Shown: positions 6,236 through 14,968, counted from the stretch's first letter. The stretch is 58,900 bases of DNA from CAZAPG01 sp964486935 (GCA_964486935.1 CAZAPG010000050.1:1-58900); one strand, 5' to 3'. Notes: generated by a model not told the origin, from the letters alone. Made by a program: numbers and translations.

Positions 6236-8806
6236 TTATTCTTCTCGCAATGCCGTGGCAATTTCCATATTATTCAGCCGCAGCATGGGGTAGATGCCGG
6301 CCAGCAGCGCCGCCGTGAGCGCCACCACCAGGGCCATTGCGAAGATGCCGGGGTCCGTTTGCATTTGCAGCGACCAGCCAAATGAGCGCAGGTTGATAAA
6401 GTGAATCAAAATGTAGGCCAGCGCCCAGCCAATGGGCAGGGCAATCAGCCCGGCGGTCAGCCCCATCAGGGCGGTTTCCAGCAGCGTTTTGCTCCACAGT
6501 TGGGGCAGGCTCATGCCGCTGGCCCGCAGCGTGCCCAGCTCGCGGGTGCGCTCCAGTTGCAGCGACATGATGGCGCTCAACACGCCAATAAAGGCTACCA
6601 CCGTAGCCAGCAGCCGCAGCGCGGCGGTAATGGTAAAGGTGCGGTCAAACACTTCCAGCGCGGTTTGTTTGATGCCGCGATTGGATGAAATAGACAGCCG
6701 GTACTCGGCGGCGTACGCATCGGTTAGCCGCCGGGCAATTGCGCCGGATTGGGGCGCAGCCTCCGGCTCTAAAAACAGGGCCACGTTAGAGATAGTGTTA
6801 TCGCCGGGCCAGTGAGTGCGATAGGTTTGCAGACGCATCAGCACGTAACCCAACTCCGGCAGGGCGTAGTCGTAAAAAATGCCCACCACTTTAAAATCGG
6901 CCGGCCCGTTTTGGGTGATGAGGGTGATGGTCGATGGCTCATCCAGCGGCAGGTTGAACCGCCGGGCAAAAACCTCGGAGACCATCACCGCGCCGCCATC
7001 CATTTGGGCAAACGCCGCTGCCGGGTCGCCAATGGACCAGAGGAGAGGTCGCCGGGTTTCGCGGGGTTCCGGGCTGAGGGCGCGTAGCTCTACCTGCTCG
7101 TAATTATTGGCAAATACGGTGGTGCTGCGCAGCAGGCTGACCGCCGCCACCGCCTCTTCCTGTTGAATTTGGACAATAAACTGGGGGTCAATCTCGCCGT
7201 CGATGCGCAGGTTTTGCCCCGCCGGGCTAATGTAAATATCGGCGGCCAAAATGCTGTCGAGCCAGCTTGAAACTGTTTGGCGAAAGGAGTCAATCATAAT
7301 GCTGACGCCGATAATCACGGTGACGGCCAGCATCAGCGCCGCAATTGTCACCGAGGTGCGGCTCAGGGCGCGGGTGATATCTCGCGGGGCCATCACGCCG
7401 ATGATGCCCAGCAGCCGCCGGGTGGCCGGTCGAAACAGCCCCATCAGCAGGCGAGTCAACATGGGGGTCAGCAGGGCCGCGCCAATCAGCACAATAAACA
7501 GGGCCGTAAAGCTGAGCGGCAGCGACTGGCTGGCCGTGTTCAGCAGCAGCCAGCCGGCCAGCATCAACGCCAGCCCGGTCACGGTTAACCCCGGGATTAA
7601 TTTTTGAATACGAGCCTCCTCTACCGAGCGTTTGAGGGCGCTGTTGGGGGGCACGGTGGTCGCCTCCAGAGCCGGCACAAAGGCAGCCAGCAGCCCGGCG
7701 CCCAGGCCGGCCACCAGTCCCTTGTAAAGGGTGAGCGGCGCAACGGAGACGCTTTGCACGGTCAGGGTGAAGAACAAATCGTTGATGCTTTGGGTAACCA
7801 GCCCCACCAGCGCCCGGCCCAGCAGCACGCCCAGCCCCAGCCCAATCAGCGCGCCAATGGCGCTCAGGGCCAGCGCCTCGGTGAGCACCAGGCCAAAAAT
7901 CTCGCGGCGGGTGACGCCCAGGCAGCGCAGCGTGCCCAGCACGGGGCGTCGCTGCACCACCGAAAAGCTGATGGTGTTGTAAATTAAAAACATGCCGACA
8001 ATCAGGGCCAGCAAACTCAAGGCCGATAGATTTAGCTCAAAGGCTTCGGTCATCTGGTTGAGGGTTTGGTTGCGCAGAGTGGTGGGTTGAAGCTGGGCGT
8101 TGGCCGGCAGCATGTCGAGAATTGGCTGGGTGTTGGCCTGTTCCGGCAGTATCAGGTCGATGGTGGTGAGCCGGCTCACCTTGTTCAGCACTTCCTGGGC
8201 CGTGCTGATATCGGCCAAAATCAGGCCATCGAGCGCGCTCTGGCTGGCGCTATCGCCGGGCTGAAGCAGCCCCACCAGCCTGACGGTTTGGGGCTGGCTG
8301 CCGGTCAGCAGGGTCAGTTCATCGCCGGGGGCCAGGCCGTAGCGGTCGCCCAAACTTTTGGAGAGGAGTACGGTGTTGGGTTCGATGAGCAAACTGAGCA
8401 GCGCCTCAAAGGAGAGGCCGCCCGCGCCATCGCCCAGATAGTTTCTGAAGGGCGGTTCGGCAAAGGGGTCTATGCCCAGTAGTTGCAGCGGCAGGCCGCC
8501 GGCCTGTTGCAGCGAGACCAGCCCGGTAACGGTGGGGGCGATATCGGTCAGGCCCAGCTCGACGCGCATGCGGCGGTAAAGGCCGGTGGGCAGGTCGCCG
8601 GGAGCGGCTACAATTTGGTGGGTGGCTTTGCCCACAATGCTATCGGTAGAAAGGGTGAACGCCTGGCTGGCGCTGCTGTTGGCCAAATCTACGGCCACAA
8701 TCATGGCCACGCCCAGGGCCACGCCCAGCACCAGCAGCAAACTCTGCACCGGGTGCCGGGTGCTGTGTCGCAGGGCGATGAGGGTGAGCGAGTTAGGTTT
8801 TGTCAT
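6236..8806 (-). CDS. ABC transporter permease, FtsX/MacB type (AttFG-like)
   Basis: 856 aa inner-membrane permease with duplicated FtsX architecture. It has an N-terminal anchor (about 23-41), a MacB-type periplasmic domain, a first FtsX four-helix block (about 265-385, with VLGTLRCLGVTRREIF), a central helix pair, a second extracytoplasmic domain, and a C-terminal FtsX block (about 735-850, with ELGTLRASGMSLPQLW). The repeated GTLRxxG coupling segments are typical of this superfamily. The length matches the large single-chain AttFG/YbbP-like permeases. I prefer ATG 8806; GTG 8821 is possible and neither has a strong Shine-Dalgarno. Its gene lies 46 bp after the ATPase gene and before attH, so they probably form one exporter or lipoprotein-handling complex. 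Confidence 0.9.
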   Translation of the reverse strand: MTKPNSLTLIALRHSTRHPVQSLLLVLGVALGVAMIVAVDLANSSASQAFTLSTDSIVGKATHQIVAAPGDLPTGLYRRMRVELGLTDIAPTVTGLVSLQQAGGLPLQLLGIDPFAEPPFRNYLGDGAGGLSFEALLSLLIEPNTVLLSKSLGDRYGLAPGDELTLLTGSQPQTVRLVGLLQPGDSASQSALDGLILADISTAQEVLNKVSRLTTIDLILPEQANTQPILDMLPANAQLQPTTLRNQTLNQMTEAFELNLSALSLLALIVGMFLIYNTISFSVVQRRPVLGTLRCLGVTRREIFGLVLTEALALSAIGALIGLGLGVLLGRALVGLVTQSINDLFFTLTVQSVSVAPLTLYKGLVAGLGAGLLAAFVPALEATTVPPNSALKRSVEEARIQKLIPGLTVTGLALMLAGWLLLNTASQSLPLSFTALFIVLIGAALLTPMLTRLLMGLFRPATRRLLGIIGVMAPRDITRALSRTSVTIAALMLAVTVIIGVSIMIDSFRQTVSSWLDSILAADIYISPAGQNLRIDGEIDPQFIVQIQQEEAVAAVSLLRSTTVFANNYEQVELRALSPEPRETRRPLLWSIGDPAAAFAQMDGGAVMVSEVFARRFNLPLDEPSTITLITQNGPADFKVVGIFYDYALPELGYVLMRLQTYRTHWPGDNTISNVALFLEPEAAPQSGAIARRLTDAYAAEYRLSISSNRGIKQTALEVFDRTFTITAALRLLATVVAFIGVLSAIMSLQLERTRELGTLRASGMSLPQLWSKTLLETALMGLTAGLIALPIGWALAYILIHFINLRSFGWSLQMQTDPGIFAMALVVALTAALLAGIYPMLRLNNMEIATALREE

Positions 8807-8852
8807 AGTTTCTTTAACCACGTTTCAAATTGCGGGTTCTGCGTACCACATT

Positions 8853-9542
8853 CTACGGTTTGGTTAATATCAACTGCCCATTTTTAATGCGGTAGACTTT
8901 ATCGGCCAGAGGGACAATTTCCGGGTTGTGGGTGGCCATAATCAGGGTTTTGTTCACCTGGCGGGTCAGCTCCAGCAAGAGTTCCATGATATTGTGGCCG
9001 GTCTCTTCATCCAGATTGCCGGTGGGTTCATCGGCCAGCAGCAGGGTGGGGTTGTGGGTAATGGCCCGCAGAATAGCTACCCGCTGCTGCTCGCCGCCCG
9101 ATAGCCGGTCGGGGAAAGCCTCTTGCCGGTGGCTCAAACCGACTCGCTCGACCAGGTTGCGAATTTCCTGCTCTCTGGCTTTGTTGACGCCGCCGTTGAG
9201 TTGCAAGGGCAGGGTGATGTTTTCAAACACGGTCAGGGTGGGGATGAGGTTGAAGAACTGGAAAATGAAACCAATGTGCTGGCGTCGAAACAGGGTGCGT
9301 TGCCGCTCGCCAAGGCGGTTGATGGCTATATTGTTGACCAGCACTTCTCCGCTGTCAGGCGAGTCGATGCCGCTAATCAGGTTGAGCAGCGTGCTTTTGC
9401 CGGAGCCGCTCTGGCCCAGCAACAATACAAATTCACCGGCCTCAAATGACACGTTGATATTTTCCAGAATGGTGCGGCTGTGCTTGCCTTCGGTGTAGGA
9501 TTTGGTTAAATTTTGTAATTCAACAATGGGCGGACTGGTCAT
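8853..9542 (-). CDS. ABC transporter ATPase, LolD/MacB/AttE type
   Basis: 229 aa cytoplasmic ATP-binding subunit. Walker A is GQSGSGKST, the Q-loop follows HIGFIFQFFNLIPTL, the signature is LSGGEQQRVAI, Walker B is LLLADEPTGNLD, and the H-loop is MATHNPEI. Full length for the family. First gene of the minus-strand ABC-permease-AttH set, so it energises the FtsX-type permease. The 198-bp AT-rich upstream region contains a CRP-like palindrome, so the operon may be under a CRP/FNR-family regulator. Confidence 0.93.
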   Translation of the reverse strand: MTSPPIVELQNLTKSYTEGKHSRTILENINVSFEAGEFVLLLGQSGSGKSTLLNLISGIDSPDSGEVLVNNIAINRLGERQRTLFRRQHIGFIFQFFNLIPTLTVFENITLPLQLNGGVNKAREQEIRNLVERVGLSHRQEAFPDRLSGGEQQRVAILRAITHNPTLLLADEPTGNLDEETGHNIMELLLELTRQVNKTLIMATHNPEIVPLADKVYRIKNGQLILTKP

Positions 9543-9651
9543 GGATTATTCTTTCTGCCGGCGATGGCGGTATGGATTACAATAATTGTCAACTAACTCG
9601 CATTAGCCGTCTACATTTTGTCAAGATATTATGAGACAGCCATTAATTTTA

Positions 9652-9667
9652 CGTGATAATTTTCACA
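9652..9667 (-). promoter_or_regulatory. Candidate CRP/FNR-family operator
   Basis: Read on the minus strand the site is TGTGA-AAATTA-TCACG, matching 9 of 10 bases of the CRP-type palindrome TGTGA-N6-TCACA. It lies about 110 bp upstream of the ABC ATPase start codon in an AT-rich spacer (9543-9740) with no gene. I found no convincing -35/-10 pair at the right distance, so the regulatory role is inferred. Confidence 0.4.
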
Positions 9668-9740
9668 AATTTTATTATAAAAAATATAACAAATTGGGGG
9701 TTGGTGTCAAGAGGGAAAAAGATAATTGAAAACTTTGGCC

Positions 9741-10505
9741 TCAGGCGGCGGGGTATTGGGGCGAAAACTCGTCTTCCATGATGGGCCATAAAAAGCCGAC
9801 CACGCCAAAGCCAAACAAAATGCCGGTCACAATCCGCAGCACCGAATTGAGCGAACCAAACATATCGTCAACGTAAAACTGAGGAGAGAAGAGGCCGCCG
9901 GTAATCAGCACGGCCCAGTCGTTGGTTTGCCGAAAATCGAGGCGCAGCACATCGTTAATGAGGTGGGTTGTGCCGTCCAGGGCCATCGGCAGCAGAAAGA
10001 GAAAGAATAACCACCAGGGCATGCCCGGCATTTTTATGCCCCGCTCGCGCAGCATAGCGTAGAGCAGGCCAAACAGAAAAATGCTGGTGTACATGGCCAC
10101 CATTCTATCAGACCAGGCTACTTTCCAGCCCAGCTCTGGCGTGCCAATAAACTGGCGGCGGATCAGTTCGTTGCTAATTTCTGGCAGGGCGCGGCCCCAG
10201 GCTGTAGCAATTTGGGCCTGCGTATAGCTAATTTGGGGGCCAAACAAAAACCAGGAGCGTTCCGGCAGTTGGTGACAGAAAAAATTGTAAATAAAATAGA
10301 CCGCCCGGCCCGGCCATGTCCACCCCCAATGCATAAAAATTGGAGCCAGCCAGGGTAGAATGGTAAAGACTCCCCAGGCGGTGTTGAAGGCAGCCAGCCA
10401 GTGTCTTTCAAACCAGCGGTTGATGGATGTGGCCCACGATTTTTGGGCGGGGGCTGTTGGTACGGCAGATGTTGCGGCTTTTGGGTTTTGGGCGCCAAGA
10501 CTCAT
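9741..10505 (-). CDS. DUF2085 family membrane protein
   Basis: 254 aa with about five hydrophobic segments. The DUF2085 hallmark CHQLPERSWFLFG is present near residue 91, and the second family segment (PMALDGTTHLI) lies near residue 182. Function unknown; DUF2085 proteins are small integral membrane proteins. Single gene with its own near-consensus promoter at 10545-10573; the downstream ABC operon starts about 200 bp further on. The cytosolic N-terminus is Ala/Pro-rich. Confidence 0.8.
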   Translation of the reverse strand: MSLGAQNPKAATSAVPTAPAQKSWATSINRWFERHWLAAFNTAWGVFTILPWLAPIFMHWGWTWPGRAVYFIYNFFCHQLPERSWFLFGPQISYTQAQIATAWGRALPEISNELIRRQFIGTPELGWKVAWSDRMVAMYTSIFLFGLLYAMLRERGIKMPGMPWWLFFLFLLPMALDGTTHLINDVLRLDFRQTNDWAVLITGGLFSPQFYVDDMFGSLNSVLRIVTGILFGFGVVGFLWPIMEDEFSPQYPAA

Positions 10506-10544
10506 GTTTATTATCCAATCGGCTTAATCTGACAATTGCCAGAT

Positions 10545-10573
10545 ATGATACCGGGAATAGGGGCCGGTGTCAA
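10545..10573 (-). promoter_or_regulatory. Sigma-70 type promoter for the DUF2085 gene
   Basis: On the minus strand: TTGACA (10568-10573), 17-bp spacer, TATCAT (10545-10550). The predicted transcript start is about 33 nt before the ATG at 10505. The -35 is perfect and the -10 is 5/6. Confidence 0.75.
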
Positions 10574-10605
10574 CAGCCGGTCAGGTTGGCCATAACAGGC
10601 GGCGT

Positions 10606-11589
10606 TCAGCTTTTCCCCTCAGTTTTAAGGGCAACCATATCGGCTTCAACCATCATTTCAACCAACTCCTTAAACGAGACGGCTGGCTCCCAGCCCAGCT
10701 TGGCGTGCGCCTTGGCGGCGTCGCCAATGAGCAGGTCTACCTCGGCGGGGCGGTAGAACTTTTCGTCAATTACTACGTAGTCTTCGTAATTCAGACCCAG
10801 GCAACTAAAAGCAACATCGCATAGTTCGCGCACCGAATGCGTTTCGCCGGTCGCAATCACGTAATCATCTGGCTCGTCCTGTTGCAACATCAGCCACATA
10901 GCCTGTACGTAATCGCCGGCGTAGCCCCAATCACGCCGGGCTTCCAGATTACCCAGCCGTAATTCGTCCTGCAACCCCAGTTTAATGCGGGCCGCGCCGT
11001 GCGTAACTTTGTGGGTTACAAATTCCAGCCCGCGGCGAGGGCTTTCGTGATTAAATAAAATACCCGAACAGGCAAACAGATTGTAACTTTCCCGGTAGTT
11101 TACGGTAATCCAATGGCCGTAAACTTTGGCCACGCCGTAGGGGCTGCGCGGGTAAAACGGGGTTGATTCTTTTTGGGGGACTTCCAGGACCTTGCCAAAC
11201 ATCTCGCTGGACGAGGCCTGGTAAAAGCGAATTTCCGGGTTGACAATGCGGATGGCATCGAGCATGCGGGTGACACCCAGGGCGGTAAACTCGCCGGTGA
11301 GCACCGGCTGCCGCCACGAGGTTGGCACAAAAGATTGGGCGGCCAGGTTGTAAACTTCGTTAGGGTGGTACTCGCGCAAAATGTCAATTAAAGACATCTG
11401 GTCCAGCAGGTCGCCCTGTACAATCTCCAGCGCATCCAATCCTTGCAAATGGGCAATCCGGTCAAAATTTACGGTGCTGCTGCGGCGCACCATGCCAATC
11501 ACTTTGTATCCCTTTTCCAGCAAAAATTCGGCCAGGTAAGAGCCATCCTGGCCGGTGATGCCTGTAATCAGGGCTGTTTTCTGATTCAT
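10606..11589 (-). CDS. gmd: GDP-mannose 4,6-dehydratase
   Basis: 327 aa short-chain dehydrogenase/reductase that converts GDP-D-mannose to GDP-4-dehydro-6-deoxy-D-mannose. The Rossmann motif TGITGQDGSYLAEFL is at the N-terminus, then the catalytic region SSSEMFG and YGVAKVYGHW (YxxxK), and NHESPRRG, all typical of Gmd. The start at ATG 11589 is supported by GGAG 8 bp upstream; the open frame to 11619 lies in repeat sequence. It sits after the rmd-like gene on the same strand, so both steps of a GDP-deoxyhexose pathway are paired. The spacer between them is a heptad-phased inverted repeat. Confidence 0.95.
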   Translation of the reverse strand: MNQKTALITGITGQDGSYLAEFLLEKGYKVIGMVRRSSTVNFDRIAHLQGLDALEIVQGDLLDQMSLIDILREYHPNEVYNLAAQSFVPTSWRQPVLTGEFTALGVTRMLDAIRIVNPEIRFYQASSSEMFGKVLEVPQKESTPFYPRSPYGVAKVYGHWITVNYRESYNLFACSGILFNHESPRRGLEFVTHKVTHGAARIKLGLQDELRLGNLEARRDWGYAGDYVQAMWLMLQQDEPDDYVIATGETHSVRELCDVAFSCLGLNYEDYVVIDEKFYRPAEVDLLIGDAAKAHAKLGWEPAVSFKELVEMMVEADMVALKTEGKS

Positions 11590-11607
11590 AAAAAACTCCG
11601 TGTGGTT

Positions 11608-11699
11608 AACAATGAACAATTAGCAGGTAGCAATGAGCAATTAAGAATTAGAAATTAAAAAACGAGTCTAAAATCCGAAACCTACTACCTGCTACCTTT
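11608..11699. repeat. Heptad-phased inverted repeat between rmd and gmd
   Basis: The left arm reads in 7-nt steps: AACAATG, AACAATT, AGCAGGT, AGCAATG, AGCAATT, AAGAATT, AGAAATT. The right arm has CTACCTGCT (11685-11693) complementary to 11622-11630. The right arm overlaps the rmd stop codon (11685-11687). Bases 11637-11658 are the exact reverse complement of 21193-21214 upstream of ftsW, and 11615-11625 of 16700-16710 upstream of murF, so this is a dispersed repeat family. Confidence 0.75.
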
Positions 11700-12644
11700 T
11701 CTTACTTCCTCGCGCCAGTAAGCTAATACCCGGCGAAGACTATCCTCAAATTTGTAGGTGGGTTCCCAACCGGTTTGGGCGCGTAATTTGGTATTATCGG
11801 CGTAGATAACCGGCACGTCAGAGGGGCGCATGCGGGCCGGGTCTTGCTCAATGCGAATATTACAAGTGGTGTAACTGAGCAACACGTCGAGCAAATATCT
11901 AATAGAATAAGCTTGCCCCGTGCCAACGTTGTAGGCTTCGCCGGGCTGGCCGCGCTCTACCAGCAGGGCATAGGCGCGCATTACGTCAACAACATCGGTG
12001 AAATCGCGTTGGGCTTCAAGGTTGCCCACCCGGATGACCGGCTGGCTCAGGCCGGCTTCAATTTCGGCAATTTGCTTGGCAAAAGAGGCCGACACAAAAA
12101 AAGGGCTTTGGCGCGGCCCAATGTGATTAAAGGCTCTCACCCGCAAAGTATCGAGGCCATGGCTCAGGTAGTATTGTAGCGCCAGTATATCCTGGGCCAC
12201 CTTGCTGACGCCGTATGGATTATCGGGGCGCAGCAAGGTATCTTCTTTAACCGGCAACTGGGCGGGTGGAACATAGCCATACACCTCGTTAGAGGCTACC
12301 ACCAACAGGCGGGCGCTGGATTTCTGTTTTATCATAGCCTGGATAATGTTGAGTTGTGGCTTGATGTTATTTTCCAGCGTGGCCCACGGGTCGGCCCAGG
12401 CGGTGGGCACAAAGGCTTGCCCGGCCAGGTGGTAAATGGCCTCCGGCTGAACATCTTCCAGCAAGTTGTTTACAGCGGCAGGGTCGCACAGGTCGGCAAT
12501 AACTACAGGCACGCGCTCGCTCAAATGCTCCACGCCGTAGCCCTCATCACGGGCCACGCCGAACACTTTGTTACCCCGGTCTATTAAAATTTGGGCCAGG
12601 TGACCCCCTGCAAAGCCGGTGATGCCTGTAATCAATGCCCGCAC
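11685..12644 (-). CDS. GDP-4-dehydro-6-deoxy-D-mannose reductase-like (Rmd)
   Basis: 319 aa NAD(P)-dependent epimerase/dehydratase-fold protein. The Rossmann motif TGITGFAGGHLAQIL starts at residue 6; the active-site region is SNEVYGYVPP and YGVSKVAQDI (YxxxK); NHIGPRQSPFF and later NVGTG follow. Most similar by motif to Rmd, which reduces the Gmd product to GDP-D-rhamnose; a GDP-fucose-type or generic sugar epimerase cannot be excluded, but the pairing with gmd supports Rmd. It is the first of the two genes; the stop codon lies inside a repeat arm. Confidence 0.82.
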   Translation of the reverse strand: MRALITGITGFAGGHLAQILIDRGNKVFGVARDEGYGVEHLSERVPVVIADLCDPAAVNNLLEDVQPEAIYHLAGQAFVPTAWADPWATLENNIKPQLNIIQAMIKQKSSARLLVVASNEVYGYVPPAQLPVKEDTLLRPDNPYGVSKVAQDILALQYYLSHGLDTLRVRAFNHIGPRQSPFFVSASFAKQIAEIEAGLSQPVIRVGNLEAQRDFTDVVDVMRAYALLVERGQPGEAYNVGTGQAYSIRYLLDVLLSYTTCNIRIEQDPARMRPSDVPVIYADNTKLRAQTGWEPTYKFEDSLRRVLAYWREEVRKGSR

Positions 12645-12821
12645 GCAAAATCTCCTTCTGGTGGTTCAAGGGAGCAAAATATCGACCTCTCTCCAAAGGG
12701 GCACATTATAGCCCACTTCAAGGCCAGTCGCAAAGTGGCAGTTCGGTTGGGATAACGATTGAACGTGTTCATAAAATCCAGGGAAGCTCAAACAACCCAC
12801 CTTAAAAATTGATATGTCAAC

Positions 12822-12850
12822 TAGACAGGTGGGAGAAAGTGGGTTATAAT
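12822..12850 (+). promoter_or_regulatory. dcw cluster promoter (PmraZ)
   Basis: -35 TAGACA (12822-12827, 5/6), 17-bp spacer, -10 TATAAT (12845-12850, perfect). The transcript start would be near 12857, about 97 nt before the mraZ ATG. It lies in a 309-bp intergenic stretch (12645-12953); I see no gene or clear element in 12645-12821. Confidence 0.82.
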
Positions 12851-12890
12851 GTGGTAGATTGTGGGGGAAAGTGGGGAATAGTGGGATTAG
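12829..12890 (+). promoter_or_regulatory. MraZ operator array
   Basis: GTGGG-type boxes start at 12829, 12839, 12861, 12871 and 12881, with a degenerate GTGGT at 12851. The spacing is 10 bp within each group and 12 bp at the -10. MraZ is known to bind direct TGGGN repeats with 5-bp spacing near its own promoter. Here two boxes fill the -35/-10 spacer and four lie after the -10, so the array straddles the promoter and should give tight autoregulation of the whole cluster. Confidence 0.85.
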
Positions 12891-12953
12891 AACAAGTGTT
12901 CTGAACCATCCAGTGGGGAAAACTGCCCCACCCCGCCCAGGGGTTGCAACCAC

Positions 12954-13391
12954 ATGTTTTTAGGCGAATTCTCGCATACGATTGACGATAAAGGGCGGCT
13001 GACAATTCCGGCCAGGTTTAGAGATGAGCTTGAGGGTGGAATTGTTATTACCCGTGGCCTTGATGGTTGTCTATGGGCCTACCCTCGCGTTGAGTGGGAA
13101 AGACTGGCCGAAAAAATTGCCCAGGCCCCTTCAACCAACCAGGCCGTTCGTAACTTTGTTCGCTTCATGTTCTCCAGTGCTTTCGACTCCATTCCCGACC
13201 GCCAGGGGCGGGTGATTATCCCCCAAAATCTGCGCGAATACGCCGGCATTGATAATGAAGCAACGGTTATTGGCGTCATGAACCGCGTAGAAATTTGGAA
13301 CCCGGGCCGCTGGACCGATGTTTTCTCTAAAGTGGAAGAAGACCCCGAAGCCATTGTGGCCCAATTGCAAGAGTTAGGCTTTGAGATTTAG
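12954..13391 (+). CDS. mraZ: Transcriptional regulator MraZ
   Basis: 145 aa with two SpoVT/AbrB-like swapped-hairpin domains. N-terminal MFLGEFSHTIDDKGRLTIPA is canonical, and the second half has SSAFDSIPDRQGRVIIP. Each copy carries the DxxGRxxIP DNA-binding signature. It forms ring oligomers that bind TGGG repeats, and the box array upstream indicates autoregulation. First gene of the dcw cluster; full length. Confidence 0.97.
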   Translation: MFLGEFSHTIDDKGRLTIPARFRDELEGGIVITRGLDGCLWAYPRVEWERLAEKIAQAPSTNQAVRNFVRFMFSSAFDSIPDRQGRVIIPQNLREYAGIDNEATVIGVMNRVEIWNPGRWTDVFSKVEEDPEAIVAQLQELGFEI

Positions 13392-13393
13392 GC

Positions 13394-13478
13394 AAGAAAA
13401 TAGAGGTTAGAAATTAGAAATTTTAAGATGATAGATAAGGGAAAAATGAATTCTAATTTCTGTTTTCTGATTGTTACT
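13394..13478. repeat. Heptad-phased inverted repeat between mraZ and rsmH
   Basis: AGAAATTAGAA (13409-13419) pairs exactly with 13451-13461. Both arms step in heptamers (AGAGGTT, AGAAATT, AGAAATT; and ATTCTAA, TTTCTGT, TTTCTGA). The 95-bp spacer contains nothing else recognisable. Confidence 0.7.
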
Positions 13479-13486
13479 TACCAAAA

Positions 13487-14419
13487 ATGCACAGACCGGC
13501 TCTCTTACAGGAAGTTATTGATGCGTTACAACCACAGCCCGGCGGCATTTACATCGACGGGACGGTGGGGGCGGGCGGCCATGCCGCAGCTATTTTAGCT
13601 GCCTCTGCCCCGGATGGAGAACTGTTTGGTTTTGATCAGGATAAGGCTGCCCTGGAGATTGCCAGCCACAATTTAGAAAAATTCGGTAATCGGGTTCACC
13701 TCCTTCACTCAAATTTTGACCAGCTTGGCGACATGGCCCGGCGCTACCAGATTCCACCCGGCGACGGCATTTTGCTGGATTTAGGCGTCTCGTCCATGCA
13801 GTTTGACCGGCCAGAGCGGGGTTTCTCCTTTCAGCAGGATGGCCCGCTGGATATGAGAATGAACCCCACTATCGGCCAAACTGCCGCCGACCTGGTAAAT
13901 TCTTTGCCAGAAACCGAGCTGGCTAACCTGATTTACCGGTACGGCGAAGAACGCCACAGCCGCCGAATTGCCGCAGCCATTGTTAGGGCGCGTCCGGTAA
14001 CGCGCACGGCAAAACTGGCCCAAATTATCGCCAAAGCCGTTCCAGCTAAACGGGGCCAGCGCGGCGGTAGCAAAATTCATCCGGCCACGCGCACCTTTCA
14101 GGCGCTCAGGATAGCAGTCAACGATGAGTTGGGGGCGCTGGAGCGAGTTTTACCCCAGGCCGTTCATCAACTAAAACCTGGTGGCCGGCTGGCGGTCATC
14201 AGCTTTCATTCACTGGAAGATAGAATTGTCAAACAATATTTTAAGCGCGAAGCGCAAGATTGTATCTGCCCGCCAGAGCAGCCCTTCTGCATATGTCAAC
14301 ATAAAGCAATTATAGATATTATAACCAAAAAACCAATAACGCCCAGCCCGGCAGAGATAGAGGCAAACCCCAAGGCCCGTAGCGCAAAGCTGCGGGTTGT
14401 TGGGTTAAAGAGGGAATAA
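13487..14419 (+). CDS. rsmH: 16S rRNA m4C1402 methyltransferase RsmH (MraW)
   Basis: 310 aa SAM-dependent methyltransferase modifying the decoding centre of 16S rRNA. It begins MHRPALLQEVIDAL, then the SAM motif DGTVGAGGHAAAIL, LLDLGVSSMQFD, ERGFSFQQDGPLDMRMN and the C-terminal VISFHSLEDRIVK, all hallmark RsmH segments. A helical insertion bears HSRRIAAAIV. Normal length. Second gene of the dcw cluster; the ftsL-like gene follows 4 bp later. Confidence 0.97.
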   Translation: MHRPALLQEVIDALQPQPGGIYIDGTVGAGGHAAAILAASAPDGELFGFDQDKAALEIASHNLEKFGNRVHLLHSNFDQLGDMARRYQIPPGDGILLDLGVSSMQFDRPERGFSFQQDGPLDMRMNPTIGQTAADLVNSLPETELANLIYRYGEERHSRRIAAAIVRARPVTRTAKLAQIIAKAVPAKRGQRGGSKIHPATRTFQALRIAVNDELGALERVLPQAVHQLKPGGRLAVISFHSLEDRIVKQYFKREAQDCICPPEQPFCICQHKAIIDIITKKPITPSPAEIEANPKARSAKLRVVGLKRE

Positions 14420-14423
14420 TATT

Positions 14424-14897
14424 ATGTCAAGTAATACGATGATTAGCTTGCGGCCAGAAAATGTAATCCGCCAGATACCCTGGCGATTGGATAGTAAAGC
14501 TGCCCTGGGGTTTTTGCTGATTTTGCTAACGTTTAGTTTGGTGGGTTGGTTGTATCTTTCTCAAGCCAGCGCGGTAACAACCACCAGCTATCGCATTGAT
14601 GAACTGAGGGTAGAGTTAGACCAGATTAAAAATCAAAATGCCGCCCTCATTTTAGAAATTGCCGAACTTGAAGCGATGTCCCGGGTTGAGACCAGAGCGC
14701 GCGAGCTAGGCTTTGTGCCTGCCACAGAACTAAAATACCTGCCCGTGCCCAACTACCCCACCGCTTCTAAAACAAATATCGCCGGTTATGGCTCGGTGCA
14801 CGTTGAGTATGATGTTGACGCCTATGCCCGCGAGGTTGAAAAGCCCGATTGGTGGATAGAAAAATTGGATGCATTTGCCGCCTGGCTGGATGATTAA
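14424..14897 (+). CDS. FtsL/DivIC-like bitopic division protein
   Basis: 157 aa. A short basic cytosolic head, one membrane helix (about 27-47, AALGFLLILLTFSLVGWLYL) and then a coiled coil (about 57-90, IDELRVELDQIKNQNAALIL), followed by an extracytoplasmic tail ending in acidic and Trp residues. The leucine-zipper plus RARELGF pattern is that of FtsL/septum-formation initiators, which join FtsB/FtsQ in the divisome. Its position between rsmH and ftsI is the standard ftsL slot. Sequence is poorly conserved in this family, so the name rests on topology and context. Confidence 0.8.
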   Translation: MSSNTMISLRPENVIRQIPWRLDSKAALGFLLILLTFSLVGWLYLSQASAVTTTSYRIDELRVELDQIKNQNAALILEIAELEAMSRVETRARELGFVPATELKYLPVPNYPTASKTNIAGYGSVHVEYDVDAYAREVEKPDWWIEKLDAFAAWLDD

Positions 14898-14901
14898 AGG
14901 A

Positions 14902-14968
14902 GACAGACGATGGGAGATTGAGAGATGGAGTATAACATTTAATCTCCATGTCTCTTATCTCTATCAAC
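14902..14968. repeat. Heptad-phased hairpin upstream of ftsI
   Basis: AGAC-g-ATG-g-GAGATT (14905-14919) pairs with 14941-14953, giving 13 bp with two 1-nt bulges. The heptamer steps are visible (GGAGATT, GAGAGAT, GGAGTAT; AATCTCC, ATGTCTC, TTATCTC). It ends 4 bp before the ftsI ATG, so it could occlude translation initiation. Confidence 0.65.

Noticed and set aside
9543..9740. Promoter pair TTGACA (two copies on the minus strand) for the ABC operon
   Set aside because: Neither TTGACA has a -10-like hexamer at 16-18 bp, so I did not annotate a promoter.
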